A DNA stretch of 64,000 nt from Mycobacterium sp. 3519A (GCF_900240945.1 NZ_OESG01000013.1:2689622-2753621), one strand, 5' to 3'; counted from the stretch's first letter, positions 8,847 to 19,374 are shown. A program made the numbers and translations. The notes: a model not told the origin generated them from the sequence alone.

Positions 8847-8993
8847 TCACAAGATCATCGCGCACGAGCGGACGAGCGTTACCCCAGGGTGCAGCACGCC
8901 GGCGTCGCGCACGTCGACCGCCCGTATCCGCCGGCCCGGCAGCTCATCGGCCAGCGCGCGACGGAACCCCTCTACATGGGGCAACTCAGGCAC
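8847..8993 (-). pseudogene. Fpg/Nei DNA glycosylase N-terminal remnant
   Basis: A GTG at 8993, overlapping the stop of the polymerase gene (TGA at 8986-8988), opens 48 codons. The first 33 or so read P-E-L-P-H-V-E-G-F-R-R, then ADELPGRRIRAVDVRDAGVL, an unmistakable Fpg/Nei N-terminus with the catalytic Pro1 and the Glu of the ELPxVE motif. The similarity then stops, 13 unrelated residues follow and the frame ends at 8847. The remaining roughly 220 residues (H2TH and zinc finger) are absent, so a deletion has removed them. Its position as third gene behind a LigD-type ligase and polymerase suggests an ancestral three-gene repair operon. Confidence 0.75.
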
Positions 8994-9882
8994 GGAGCTT
9001 GATAAGACGTTCGGCCGGACGGGTCAAGGAGCGGGCGTGTTTGCGAATGTCCGCCCACGGGTCTCCCTGCGCTGCAACACGTTTCAACACATCGCCCAGG
9101 CCAAAGCCGTCAGGCCGCAGTCCGCGCTTCTGCAGTTCGTCCCACTCCAGCGGAGTGGCGACCGGAGCACCGCGGCGTGCCCGCACCGTGTACGGGGCTG
9201 CGGCGGTCTGTGCGTACGCATTGCGCATCACGTCGACGTAGATCCGGTCGCCGCGCTTGTCCTTGCGCTGCTCGACAGTCCGGTGCGCGGGATCGTCCGC
9301 TGCGACGATCTCGGCGACGTCGCGGGCGAACTGTCTGACCGTGTCGAAGTCCGGTCCGCGGGTCAGCGGCGCGACGATATGCAGTCCCCGCGATCCGGTG
9401 GCCTTCAGATACGGCGCAAGGCCGAGATCGCGCAGCACGTCACCACAGGCTTGGGCGGCGGCGCGCACCGGCGCGAAGTCCTCAGTTGAAGGATCCAGAT
9501 CGAAGATGACCTGATCGGGCTCATCGAGCCGGTCGCGCCGCGACAGCCACGAATGCACGACGAGGCAGTTCTGATTGGCCAGCCACATCAAGGCGTCGCG
9601 GCGATCGACGACTGGGTGCACGACTGTGCCGCCCTCCTTCGTGACCTCAGCCGAGCCCATCCACTCGGGCAGCGTGTCGGAGAAGTCCTGCTGCACAAAG
9701 CCGCGTTGACCGATGCCGCGGGGGTATCGCCACAACGTGAGTGGCCTGTCCTTCAGATGCGGCACCATCACGTCGGCGATTTCGGCGTAGTAACCGACCA
9801 CGTCGCCCTTGGTGATGCCGTCGTCGGGGAACACCACGCGATCCGGATGCGTGATCTCGACGACCCTCGGTCTCGAAGCCAT
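8986..9882 (-). CDS. LigD-type primase-polymerase domain protein
   Basis: 298 aa, the stand-alone polymerase (PolDom) module of LigD, an archaeo-eukaryotic-primase-superfamily enzyme that adds ribo- or deoxynucleotides at DNA ends. Visible motifs are FDLDPS (metal-binding Asp pair, near residue 139), KATGSRGLHIVAPL with the SRGLH nucleotide-binding segment, and DRIYVDVMRNAYAQT. It is similar to mycobacterial PolD1/PolD2 (such as Rv3730c). Its ATG overlaps the stop of the upstream ligase gene by one base (TGATG), so the two are translationally coupled. They probably act together in single-strand break or end repair. Confidence 0.9.
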   Translation of the reverse strand: MASRPRVVEITHPDRVVFPDDGITKGDVVGYYAEIADVMVPHLKDRPLTLWRYPRGIGQRGFVQQDFSDTLPEWMGSAEVTKEGGTVVHPVVDRRDALMWLANQNCLVVHSWLSRRDRLDEPDQVIFDLDPSTEDFAPVRAAAQACGDVLRDLGLAPYLKATGSRGLHIVAPLTRGPDFDTVRQFARDVAEIVAADDPAHRTVEQRKDKRGDRIYVDVMRNAYAQTAAAPYTVRARRGAPVATPLEWDELQKRGLRPDGFGLGDVLKRVAAQGDPWADIRKHARSLTRPAERLIKLRA

Positions 9883-10826
9883 CAGTGCGTCTCCCTCACC
9901 ACCTCGTCGGGGCTCTTGTCCGTGCGCAGCCCGAGATACCGGGGGTGCCGCAGCTTGCCGTCACGGGTCCATTCGCTGAACGCCACCTGGGCCACCAGTT
10001 GCGGTCGTACCCAGTGCACGCTCGGCTCGCGCACCAACCCTTTGGTGACCGGTGACGTCGGTTGTTCGATGCGCACCAACTGTTCGTGCAGGGTCCGCAG
10101 TGTCGCGTCGTCGAACCCGGTGCCGACCTTGCCCGCATAGACCAGCTCCCGGCCGTCGTAGTAGCCGAGCAGCAGCGCTCCCAGCCCCACCCGGGCACCC
10201 TTCGGGGCGGTGTACCCGACGACCACGAACTCCTGATCGCGGCTGCACTTGAACTTCAACCAGTGGCGCGAGCGACCGCCCTCGTAGGCCGATTCGGCCA
10301 ACTTGGCTATCACGCCTTCGTCGCCGCGTTCGCAAGCAGCGCGATACGCCGCTTCACCGTCCTTGACTCGGTGGGTGGTGAAGCGCAGGGGATCTTGAAA
10401 GTGGAAGCTGTTGCGTAGCAGACGTTTACGCTCCAACAGCGGCCGATCAGTGATGTCTTCACCATTCAGGTTCAGCAGGTCGAACGCGTAGTAGAAGACA
10501 GGAATGCCCGACGCCTTGGCCAGGGTGGGGTCCGTGATCCCCGAGCGGCCCTGCAGTCGCGCGAAGCTCGTCCGTCGTCCCTCGAACGCGACGATCTCGC
10601 CATCCATGACGAACTGAGTCGGCGCCTGCGCTGCCAGTGCTTCGACGATCTCCGGATAGGTGTTGTTCAGCGACAAGCGGTTTCGCGATAGCAGCCGTAT
10701 CCGGCCGTGGTCCCGGAAAGCAAGTCCGCGCACTCCGTCCAGCTTGCGCTCGAAGATCCAATCGGGGTCGGAGAACCGCTCGTCGGTGAGGGTCGCAAGA
10801 GTAGGGGACTGCCAGTCCGGAACCAT
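9882..10826 (-). CDS. ATP-dependent DNA ligase, LigD-type catalytic core
   Basis: 314 aa, adenylation domain plus OB fold. The active-site motif I is ERKLDGVRG (Lys about residue 28, adenylated by ATP); other nucleotidyltransferase motifs seen are FVMDGEIVAFEG, DEGVIAKL and SRHWLKFK, followed by the OB domain (VVVGYTAPKGARVGLGALLLG, AGKVGTGF). It lacks the nuclease and polymerase modules of full-length LigD; the polymerase module is the next gene. No Ku gene is in the window, so canonical NHEJ cannot be inferred from this locus alone. Confidence 0.9.
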   Translation of the reverse strand: MVPDWQSPTLATLTDERFSDPDWIFERKLDGVRGLAFRDHGRIRLLSRNRLSLNNTYPEIVEALAAQAPTQFVMDGEIVAFEGRRTSFARLQGRSGITDPTLAKASGIPVFYYAFDLLNLNGEDITDRPLLERKRLLRNSFHFQDPLRFTTHRVKDGEAAYRAACERGDEGVIAKLAESAYEGGRSRHWLKFKCSRDQEFVVVGYTAPKGARVGLGALLLGYYDGRELVYAGKVGTGFDDATLRTLHEQLVRIEQPTSPVTKGLVREPSVHWVRPQLVAQVAFSEWTRDGKLRHPRYLGLRTDKSPDEVVRETH

Positions 10827-10855
10827 CTCCCCGGCATACCCGCCACGGTGGGGGG

Positions 10856-11476
10856 CTATGCCGGGCGCCAGGTGAGCGACATCCCGCTGTCGGCCAGCCA
10901 GCGGTTCAAGTCGTAGTCGTGCCGGGACAAGCCGTCGATGGCGGACACCGCGGTCTGGACGGCCTGTTCGCCGGTCTCGGGCGTCAGCAGACCGTGGCGG
11001 ACGGCGGTCAGCAGTTCGTCCACGTCAGACAGTTCCACACCGATGCCGGTGCGGACGATGAGGTCGAGGTAGTGGTCCTCGGCGTGCCAGGCGTTGGGAC
11101 CCGCCGTGTAGCGGCCGACGTCGAGGTAGTAGTCCTGGTCGAGCTCGTAGCCGGGGTTGAAGTGGAACACCGTCGCGCGCAGGTTCAGCGACGGCAGCAG
11201 CCATGACTCCATGTAGTGGAACTGGGCGCGGCCGGGCGTCGGCCGCGCCATGTACAGACCCCACGGTTCGACGGTGTAGACGTCGACTGCCCGCACGATG
11301 CCCTTCGGATCGGTGTTGGTGCGGGCGGCTAGATCGAATGTCTCGTGCTTGGGTGCGTGAATAGGGTCAGCATAGGCCGCTGCGGAGTCATCGGTCGTGC
11401 CAGGAGATCGCGGTGCGCAAAGTCGCCTCCAGCGCGCGATGCACGTCGCGCAACGGCCGGATGTCGCGGCGGGCAC
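10856..11476 (-). CDS. DUF402 domain protein, start uncertain
   Basis: The recognisable DUF402 domain (related to FomD/YgaC; predicted nucleotide or phosphoryl-substrate hydrolases) starts around residue 37 (DPIHAPKHETFDLAART) and contains WGLYMARP, HYMESWLLP, HAEDHYLDLIV and DVDELL. Between the domain and the GTG at 11476 there is no ATG, GTG or TTG in frame. The GTG start overlaps the TetR gene by 89 bp and adds about 36 arginine-rich residues that do not look like protein. An ATT at 11362, six bases after a TATGCT -10-like element (minus strand 11374-11369), is an alternative, non-canonical start. Confidence 0.7.
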   Translation of the reverse strand: MPAATSGRCATCIARWRRLCAPRSPGTTDDSAAAYADPIHAPKHETFDLAARTNTDPKGIVRAVDVYTVEPWGLYMARPTPGRAQFHYMESWLLPSLNLRATVFHFNPGYELDQDYYLDVGRYTAGPNAWHAEDHYLDLIVRTGIGVELSDVDELLTAVRHGLLTPETGEQAVQTAVSAIDGLSRHDYDLNRWLADSGMSLTWRPA

Positions 11477-11978
11477 GGCACATCAGGATGGCGCCTTCGA
11501 TGCCCGCGACGACGAGCGTGGCTAACCGGCGGGCGTCGGTGCGGCCGACGCCCGCGCCGAGCAGCGCATGCGCGATCAAATCCTGCCAACGCGCGAACGC
11601 CGCGGCAGCGGCTGCCGTCGCCGTCGTCCCCGCGTCGGCCTCGGCGGCGACAGCAACAACCGGGCATCCGGCCCGAAAGTTGCTGTCCTCGAGCACCTCT
11701 CGCCAGGTGTCCACGAAGATGCCGAGCGTGACGACGGGGTCACCCTCCTCGGCCGCACGGGCGATCCGGCGCTCGATGACGCCGGATGCCCACTCCACCG
11801 TGTCAGCCGCCAACTGTTCCTTGCCGCCGGGGAAGTGGTGATAGATCGAACCGCGCGGCGCGCCGCTGTGCTCGATGACGTCACGAAAACCCGTGCCGCT
11901 GTAGCCGTTCTCTCGGAACAGCAAAGCGGCACTCTCAATCATCCGGGTTCGGCTGTCGCTGGCTATGACGACCATCAT
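11388..11978 (-). CDS. TetR/AcrR family regulator (LmrA/YxaF type)
   Basis: 196 aa. The N-terminal TetR helix-turn-helix spans residues about 10-55 (SRTRMIESAALLFRENGYSGTGFRDVIEHSGAPRGSIYHHFPGGKEQL, shown in parts: FRDVIEHSGA and GSIYHHF). The C-terminal ligand domain resembles the LmrA/YxaF group (GCPVVAVAAE near residue 105). It is divergent from the crotonase gene, with only 17 bp between the start codons, and repeated CATAGT boxes cover both starts. It therefore likely represses itself and the crotonase. Confidence 0.88.
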   Translation of the reverse strand: MMVVIASDSRTRMIESAALLFRENGYSGTGFRDVIEHSGAPRGSIYHHFPGGKEQLAADTVEWASGVIERRIARAAEEGDPVVTLGIFVDTWREVLEDSNFRAGCPVVAVAAEADAGTTATAAAAAAFARWQDLIAHALLGAGVGRTDARRLATLVVAGIEGAILMCRARRDIRPLRDVHRALEATLRTAISWHDR

Positions 11979-12012
11979 AGTCTATCGTCAGCACTATGCC
12001 AACTGTCATAGT
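11963..12012. promoter_or_regulatory. Repeated CATAGT/ACTATG operator boxes between TetR and crotonase
   Basis: Four half-sites: CTATGA (11963-11968), TCATAG (11975-11980), ACTATG (11993-11998) and CATAGT (12007-12012). They pair as CTATGA-N6-TCATAG and ACTATG-N8-CATAGT, and the inner boxes also form CATAGT-N11-ACTATG. A TATCGT -10 element (11983-11988) lies 7 bases before the crotonase ATG, giving a leaderless transcript that a bound TetR would block. Confidence 0.55.
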
Positions 12013-12775
12013 CGAATCCCGCGACCACGTTCTGCACATGGGGCTGAACCGGCCGGCAAAGCGAAACGCATTCAACGTCGAGATGTTGGAGGAGCTCGGC
12101 CGCGCCTACGAACGCCTCGAGCGCGACGACGGTCTCCGCGCGGGGGTGCTGTACGCCGAAGGGGACAACTTCACCGCGGGCCTCGATCTGGCCGACGTGG
12201 CGCCCCGGCTGATGAACGGGTCACTGACCTTTCCCGACGATGCGCGCAATCCGTGGCGCAACGACGGCAGGCCGTGGACGAAGCCGGTGGTGGCCGCCAC
12301 CCACGGCTGGTGCATGACCCTCGGCATCGAACTGCTGCTGGCGGCCGACATCCGCATCGCGGCCACCGACGCCCGCTTCGCCCAACTCGAGGTTCAGCGC
12401 GGTATCTATCCCTTTGGTGGGGCCACCACCCGACTGCCCCGCGACGCCGGCTGGGGCAATGCAATGCGCTGGTTGCTGACCGGCGACGAGTTCGACGCCG
12501 TCGAGGCCATGCGCATCGGCCTGGTGCAGGAGGTCGTCGCGCCCGGCGACCAGGTCGACCGTGCGGTTGAACTGGCCAAACGGATCGCGTCGCGGTCGGC
12601 ACCGCTGGCGGTAGGCGCCACGCTGGCCGCCGCGCAGCGGGCGAATCGGGAGGGTGAGCGGGCGGCCGAAGACCGCTTCACCGAAGATGTCGTCGCGCTG
12701 TTGGGGACCGCCGACGGTGCGGAGGGTGTGCAGGCCTTCATCGAGCGACGTCAACCGCGGTTCGTGGGCGCCTGA
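11996..12775 (+). CDS. Enoyl-CoA hydratase/isomerase (crotonase) family protein
   Basis: 259 aa crotonase fold. The two oxyanion-hole segments are GDNFTAGLDL (near residue 57) and THGWCMTLGIELLLAADIRIA (near 100-120). Glu residues occur in GIELL and in QLEVQRGI, where family catalytic acids sit, so it may be an active hydratase or isomerase acting on an acyl-CoA. The exact substrate is unknown. It is divergent from the TetR regulator that probably controls it and appears to be transcribed leaderless (TATCGT-N7-ATG). Confidence 0.88.
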   Translation: MPTVIVESRDHVLHMGLNRPAKRNAFNVEMLEELGRAYERLERDDGLRAGVLYAEGDNFTAGLDLADVAPRLMNGSLTFPDDARNPWRNDGRPWTKPVVAATHGWCMTLGIELLLAADIRIAATDARFAQLEVQRGIYPFGGATTRLPRDAGWGNAMRWLLTGDEFDAVEAMRIGLVQEVVAPGDQVDRAVELAKRIASRSAPLAVGATLAAAQRANREGERAAEDRFTEDVVALLGTADGAEGVQAFIERRQPRFVGA

Positions 12776-12791
12776 TCGGCGGGAACAACCT

Positions 12792-12814
12792 ATGTCGGTG
12801 CCTGGTTCTACCCT
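12792..12814 (+). promoter_or_regulatory. PafBC-type (RecA-independent DNA-damage) promoter of uvrB
   Basis: ATGTCGGTG - 8 bases - TACCCT matches the actinobacterial RecA-NDp/PafBC motif tTGTCRGTG-N8-TAnnnT at all but the first weak position. The -10 ends at 12814, so transcription would start about 12820-12821, exactly at the uvrB ATG (12821). No canonical LexA box was noticed nearby. Confidence 0.75.
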
Positions 12815-12820
12815 GTGAAC

Positions 12821-14971
<2,151 letters not shown>

Positions 14972-14972
14972 G

Positions 14973-15003
14973 TTGACCTCAACAGCGGTTGAGCTCCTAA
15001 CGT
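14973..15003 (+). promoter_or_regulatory. MerR/SoxR-type promoter with 19-bp spacer upstream of the MFS gene
   Basis: TTGACC (14973-14978), a 19-bp spacer, then TAACGT (14998-15003). The spacer carries the dyad CTCAAC-AGCG-GTTGAG, flanked as ACCTCAAC/GTTGAGCT. Over-long 19-bp spacers with a CCTCAA/TTGAGG dyad are the hallmark of promoters activated by MerR-family regulators. The start point predicted 7 bases after the -10 coincides with the GTG at 15011. Confidence 0.6.
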
Positions 15004-15010
15004 GAGTCGG

Positions 15011-16432
15011 GTGAGTGACACCCCGACGATCGCTGCAGGCAGCTGGCGTGAACTGCTCGGCCCGAGGAACCTCGGTGCGTCCACCGTGCTGGCCGGTGGG
15101 GTGGCGTTGTACGCGACGAACGAGTTCCTCACCATCAGCCTGATGCCCAGTGCGGTCGCCGACATCGGCGGCCAGCGTTACTACGCGTGGGTGACGACGG
15201 TGTATCTGGTCGCCTCGGTGGTGGCCGCCACCACCGTGCATTCACTACTGCTGCGGCTCGGTCCACGGTGGGCATACCTGTTGGGGCTCAGCGTGTTCGG
15301 CGTGGGCAGCCTCGCCTGTGCGGTGGCGCCCACCATGGAGATTCTGCTCGCGGGCCGCGCGGTCCAGGGCGCGGCGGGCGGCCTGTTGGCCGGACTCGGC
15401 TACGCGGTCATCAACACCGCGCTGCCGAGTTCACTGCGGACCAAGGCGTCGGCGCTGGTGTCCGCGATGTGGGGAGTCGGAACCCTGGTCGGGCCTGCGG
15501 CCGGCGGTCTGTTCTCCCAATTCAGTTCCTGGCGTTGGGCTTTCGGCATGTTGGTGGTGCTCACCGCGGCCATGGCGGTGCTGGTCCCCGTCGCATTGCC
15601 CGCTCGGGACAGCGCCGAAGTGGATCGGGCGCACACGCCGATTCCAGTGTGGTCGCTGCTTCTGCTCGGCGCCGCCGCGCTCGCGGTCAGCGTGGCAGGC
15701 ATTCCGCACGATTGGCGTGCGACGGCGGCGCTGTTGGCCCTCGGCGCCGCGCTGGTGGTCACTTTCGTCTACGTCGACCGGCGTCTGCCCGCGGCAGTGC
15801 TACCGCCGAGCACCTTCGGTTCCGGGCCGTTGAAGTGGATTTACCTGACGCTCGGGGTTTTGATGGCCGCGACGATGGCCGACATGTATGTGCCCTTGTT
15901 CGGTCAGCACCTCGCGCAACTCACGCCGGTGGCGGCCGGATTCCTCGGCGCCGGCCTCGCGGTCGGGTGGACTGTCGGCGAAATCAGCAGCGCATCGCTG
16001 CGTGACAACCGGGTGATCGTTCGAACCGTGGCGGTTGCACCGCTGGTGATGGCGACGGGGCTTGCGCTGGCCGCGTTGACGCAATACGACGGCGCGTCGA
16101 CCGCGCTGGTCGCGGTATGGGCGGTTGCGCTGTTGATCACCGGCGTGGGCGTGGGCATCGCGTGGCCGCACCTGTCGGCATGGGCGATGAGTTGCGTCGA
16201 TGACCCCGCCGAAGGGCCCGCGGCGGCCGCGGCCATCAACACCGTCCAATTGATCTGCGGTGCGATCGGCGCGGGACTGGCCGGCGTCGTGGTCAACATG
16301 CAAGCCGCGACCGATGCGACGGCGAGTTCGCTGTTGTTCGGTGTGTTCGCCGTCCTGGCAGCCATCGGGTGCGTGGCGTCCTACCGCTCGGGCCGTGGCC
16401 AGGCCGCGACGGTCTTACCCGCATCGAGGTAG
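15011..16432 (+). CDS. MFS drug exporter (Rv1634-like)
   Basis: 473 aa with about 12-14 membrane segments and DHA2-like features (GRAVQGAAGGLLAGLGYAVI near residues 120-140, FSSWRWAFGML). It sits directly after uvrB, as Rv1634 does in M. tuberculosis, which is described as a multidrug efflux protein. The start at GTG 15011 fits a leaderless transcript from the MerR-type promoter; the GTG at 15002 (three codons longer) is the alternative, and neither has a ribosome binding site. Substrates are unknown. Confidence 0.9.
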   Translation: MSDTPTIAAGSWRELLGPRNLGASTVLAGGVALYATNEFLTISLMPSAVADIGGQRYYAWVTTVYLVASVVAATTVHSLLLRLGPRWAYLLGLSVFGVGSLACAVAPTMEILLAGRAVQGAAGGLLAGLGYAVINTALPSSLRTKASALVSAMWGVGTLVGPAAGGLFSQFSSWRWAFGMLVVLTAAMAVLVPVALPARDSAEVDRAHTPIPVWSLLLLGAAALAVSVAGIPHDWRATAALLALGAALVVTFVYVDRRLPAAVLPPSTFGSGPLKWIYLTLGVLMAATMADMYVPLFGQHLAQLTPVAAGFLGAGLAVGWTVGEISSASLRDNRVIVRTVAVAPLVMATGLALAALTQYDGASTALVAVWAVALLITGVGVGIAWPHLSAWAMSCVDDPAEGPAAAAAINTVQLICGAIGAGLAGVVVNMQAATDATASSLLFGVFAVLAAIGCVASYRSGRGQAATVLPASR

Positions 16433-16841
16433 GTGATCACGACGCGGACCCGGCGGTGGTCGTCATCGGAGCGCGGGAGGCCAAGCTTCCTGTATAGACA
16501 ATTGATGTAGATTCTGACGGTTCCTGTTGCCACTTCGAGTCGCCGCGCGATCCATCATCGCGGTACACGGGTACTTTGCGCGGATCGCACAGGCTGCCGC
16601 GAGTCCGTCCGTGGTGTAGGTCGGCCAACTCGAGCAGTTCAGCGGCATCGGCAGCCTGTCCGACGACTTGAAAGCCTGCCTCATCGAGCAAGCTAACCAC
16701 GGCTTCACGCAGCAGCACGTAGTCGTCGGCGATCACCACCGTGTCATCGCAAACGTCATCGCCCTGACTTTCGGTAATCACCGACGGCGCAATGTTTTCC
16801 ACAGCCACGGACATGCCGCACGGGGACACCTCTTCTCCCAT
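16381..16841 (-). pseudogene. Degraded NarL/LuxR-type response regulator
   Basis: The frame starting at 16841 carries a receiver N-terminus (VVIADDYVLLREAVVSLLDEAGF, acidic pair Asp-Asp, then AADAAELLELAD) but loses similarity before the phospho-acceptor Asp. In another frame, about 16545 down to the TAG at 16381-16383, the bases encode ARRLEVATGTVRIYINCLYRKLG, the recognition part of a LuxR/GerE helix-turn-helix. So the middle of the receiver is deleted and the two ends are out of frame. The 3' end overlaps the MFS gene tail. No intact sensor kinase is adjacent. Confidence 0.75.
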
Positions 16842-17008
16842 CGAAACAGAAATAGCGATCGCAGGTGGGCGCTAAGCCAGCCGTTTTTCGATGAACCTAG
16901 TGGATGCCACCCGCGTTGTGCTGATCGAGGAGCCGCAAGCCTGGCAGTGGACTAACTGACCGGTGTTGCTGCGTTAGATCAAGTCAGTCAACGGAATCGG
17001 AGGGCGCA
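16842..17008. other. Upstream region of the flavin monooxygenase
   Basis: 167 bp between the start of the broken response regulator and the monooxygenase. A GGAGGG motif about 8 bases before the GTG at 17009 is a good ribosome binding site. No operator palindrome or clear -10 was found. Confidence 0.3.
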
Positions 17009-18718
17009 GTGATCGCCGATAGCTGTGATGTCCTGATCGTGGGGGCGGGACCGGTCGGTGCCACGGCAGCGCTGCTACTGGCATCGCATGGCCTCAAGTG
17101 CATCGTCGTCGAAGCACGTAAGGAGCCGCACAGCCACCCTGCGCCACAGGTGGTTTCGGCACATTCGATGGAGATCTGGCGCGGAATCGGGTTGGCGCGA
17201 GACGTGGAAACCCTGGGTGCGCCGTTGGCCGAGCTTGGCTGCATTACCTACTGCACGACGTTGACTCGCGCCGATGTCGGGCGGGTAGCGCTTGACACAC
17301 AGACGAGCGCTGCCGTGCTGCCGCTGAACATACTCGAACCCTTGTTGTGGCTGAATCTGAGTGACAATCCGCGCATCGACTTTCGCCCCGGGTGGGATTA
17401 TCTGTCTCACACAGACTTTGTCGACGGGGTTGCGGTGATCATCACCGACACCGCGACTGGTTCCGATGACATCATCCTGGCCGATTACGTCGTCGCCGCG
17501 GACGGCTCGTCCAGCAGTGTGAGACGCGCGCTGCAGATCGGAATGACGGGCCCCACGCTGCCGCACATGATCAGCGTGCACTTCGCGGCCGACCTCGACG
17601 ATCTCCTGCGCCATCGCCAGGGCCCGGTCGTCTGGACGAATACTGTGAACGGCCCTGGCGCGCTGCTCGTCCACAGAGCGCCCAACGACTTGGAGTTCCA
17701 GTTCCCGTACTTTCCGCCGTTCGAGTCGTTGGAGGACTTCTCGGCCGCCGCTTGCCGCGACCGGATCCTGGATGCCATCGGGGAGACCAACATCGACATC
17801 GACGTGAAGTCGGTCGAATCGCGGGCGACGCGTGCCCAGGTGGCGATTTGCTATCGGAAGGGGCGCACCTTCCTGGCCGGTGACGCAGCGCATCACGTCC
17901 CGCCCACGAGCGGCCTGGGACTCAACACCGGACTCGCTGACGTCCACAACCTGGCGTGGAAACTGGCTTGGGTTGTCGGCGCGCGCGCCGCGCCCGCGCT
18001 GCTCGAAACCTATGAGCTGGAACGCCGTCCGGCTGGGATCGCCGCCGCCGCCGAAGCAGTGGCAAGTCATGACGGGATGCTGGAAATCTTTGCGGCGCTG
18101 GGATTGCCGGTGCGAGTGGCTCGGCTGCTGCCTCGACTCGTCGCCGCTCTTCCGTCGTGGTCGCCGCGACGCCCGGTCCGGGCGGTGCTCCGCGGTGTCA
18201 CCGGCCTGGCATACCAACGGTCCGCGGTGGCCCACTCGTCGGGCATGTTCGGGCGGTATGTACGACGCCGGGTCGCGGCGGCCATTGCCAGGCAGGATGA
18301 GCACTACCGCGATCACACACGCGGCGCGGCCGCGCTGAACCTCCTCAGCCGCGAGAACCTGACGCTGCTCCTGCCAGGAGATGATCGGACGTGGTTGGCT
18401 GCGGCCGAAGGGCTTCCGCTGTCGCCGGTTGTGGTCACCGACAGCGAACGAAGCGTATTCGACACAGGAGGCACGGGAAATCAACCGGACGCTCTCGTGG
18501 TGCGCCCGGACGGCCGCATTGTTGCCGCTCTGCGCTCCGACCGCGACGGCGCCGCCGCGTTGCGACACGCTCTCCAAGTCGTCGCGTCGTCATTCGCGGT
18601 CAATACAAACAGTGCGAAGCAGTCAGCGACGCTGCCGGATTGCCGGTGCAGTCTCACCGGCGTCAGAAGATGGTGGTGTGCGGGGTCGAATTGCGATGCA
18701 CCGAAACGTAATCCGTGA
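17009..18718 (+). CDS. FAD-dependent monooxygenase (phenol hydroxylase/TfdB type)
   Basis: 569 aa, start GTG 17009 with GGAGGG upstream. It is a class A flavoprotein hydroxylase: GXGXXG FAD site VLIVGAGPVGATAALLLASHG (residues 8-28), the DG motif VVAADGSSSSVRR (near 163) and the GD motif FLAGDAAHHVPPTSGLGLNTGLADVHNLAWKLAW (near 290-320), then a thioredoxin-like C-terminal domain. It uses NAD(P)H and O2 to hydroxylate an aromatic or polyketide-like substrate. The last roughly 40 residues look out of frame compared with the family and overlap the decayed hydrolase gene on the other strand, so the 3' end may carry a frameshift. Confidence 0.85.
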   Translation: MIADSCDVLIVGAGPVGATAALLLASHGLKCIVVEARKEPHSHPAPQVVSAHSMEIWRGIGLARDVETLGAPLAELGCITYCTTLTRADVGRVALDTQTSAAVLPLNILEPLLWLNLSDNPRIDFRPGWDYLSHTDFVDGVAVIITDTATGSDDIILADYVVAADGSSSSVRRALQIGMTGPTLPHMISVHFAADLDDLLRHRQGPVVWTNTVNGPGALLVHRAPNDLEFQFPYFPPFESLEDFSAAACRDRILDAIGETNIDIDVKSVESRATRAQVAICYRKGRTFLAGDAAHHVPPTSGLGLNTGLADVHNLAWKLAWVVGARAAPALLETYELERRPAGIAAAAEAVASHDGMLEIFAALGLPVRVARLLPRLVAALPSWSPRRPVRAVLRGVTGLAYQRSAVAHSSGMFGRYVRRRVAAAIARQDEHYRDHTRGAAALNLLSRENLTLLLPGDDRTWLAAAEGLPLSPVVVTDSERSVFDTGGTGNQPDALVVRPDGRIVAALRSDRDGAAALRHALQVVASSFAVNTNSAKQSATLPDCRCSLTGVRRWWCAGSNCDAPKRNP

Positions 18719-19374
18719 CATGCAGGTGAGTCGTGAACCAGTCCCGCGCGGCCTGCGCCGCCAGCGCGAACCCGTCACCGGTATACGCAGCAAAGTGACC
18801 GCCGTCGTTCGGCCGCGGTTTCATAGGCAGCGGCCGCTAGATTCCCGCCGGTGAGCCCGTCCTCCCGGCCGACGATCATGAGCAGGGGAGTGGGAGTGAT
18901 ATCGGGCAGATAGTGAGCCGGTTGGCAGGCCAACCAGCACCGCGGGATCTCTGCCGACCACGGGCCTGGCCGCACACCGCCTTCACGCGCCGGTCGATTG
19001 CGGCGACAACGAACGCGTAGCCTGCGGAGAAACTCGTTCCCCACACACCGATTCGGTCAGGGTCCACCTCGATTCGGTTCTGAGCCGGGGTGATTGCGTG
19101 CTGACAGTCGCGGATCTGTTCCCACGGGTCGACCTCGTGGCGCGGTTTCCCGGGTGCTGTGCCCGATTCACCCCAGCCATGGTTGTCGAGTACGAGCACA
19201 GCCAGCCCAGCCCTGGCGAACACTTCGGAACTTGTCGAGATAGATCTTCTTCGTCGACGTCCATCCGTGCGCGATCACCACGCACGGGCTCGAGTCGGCA
19301 GCTCCATCCGCCGGATAGAACCAGGCGTGCAGTGACGCGCCCGCGGCGTCAAACAGCAGGTTTTCGCGAATCAT
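18663..19374 (-). pseudogene. Frameshifted alpha/beta hydrolase
   Basis: One hydrolase is spread over several minus-strand frames. The N-terminus is at 19374 (MIRENLLFDAAGASLHAWFYP, then VVIAHGWTSTKK). A second frame covers about 19223-18960 (VLDNHGWGESG, RIGVWGTSFSAGYAFVV with the GTSFSAG nucleophile elbow). A third, about 18920-18830, gives TPLLMIVGREDGLTGGN with the acid. A fourth ends at the TGA at 18663-18665 (GGHFAAYTGDGF with the catalytic His, then WFTTHLHVTDYVS). At least three frameshifts make it non-functional. Its tail overlaps the monooxygenase 3' end. Confidence 0.8.

Noticed and set aside
9882..10826. A complete NHEJ locus
   Set aside because: The ligase and polymerase modules are present but no Ku gene or LigD nuclease module is in the window.
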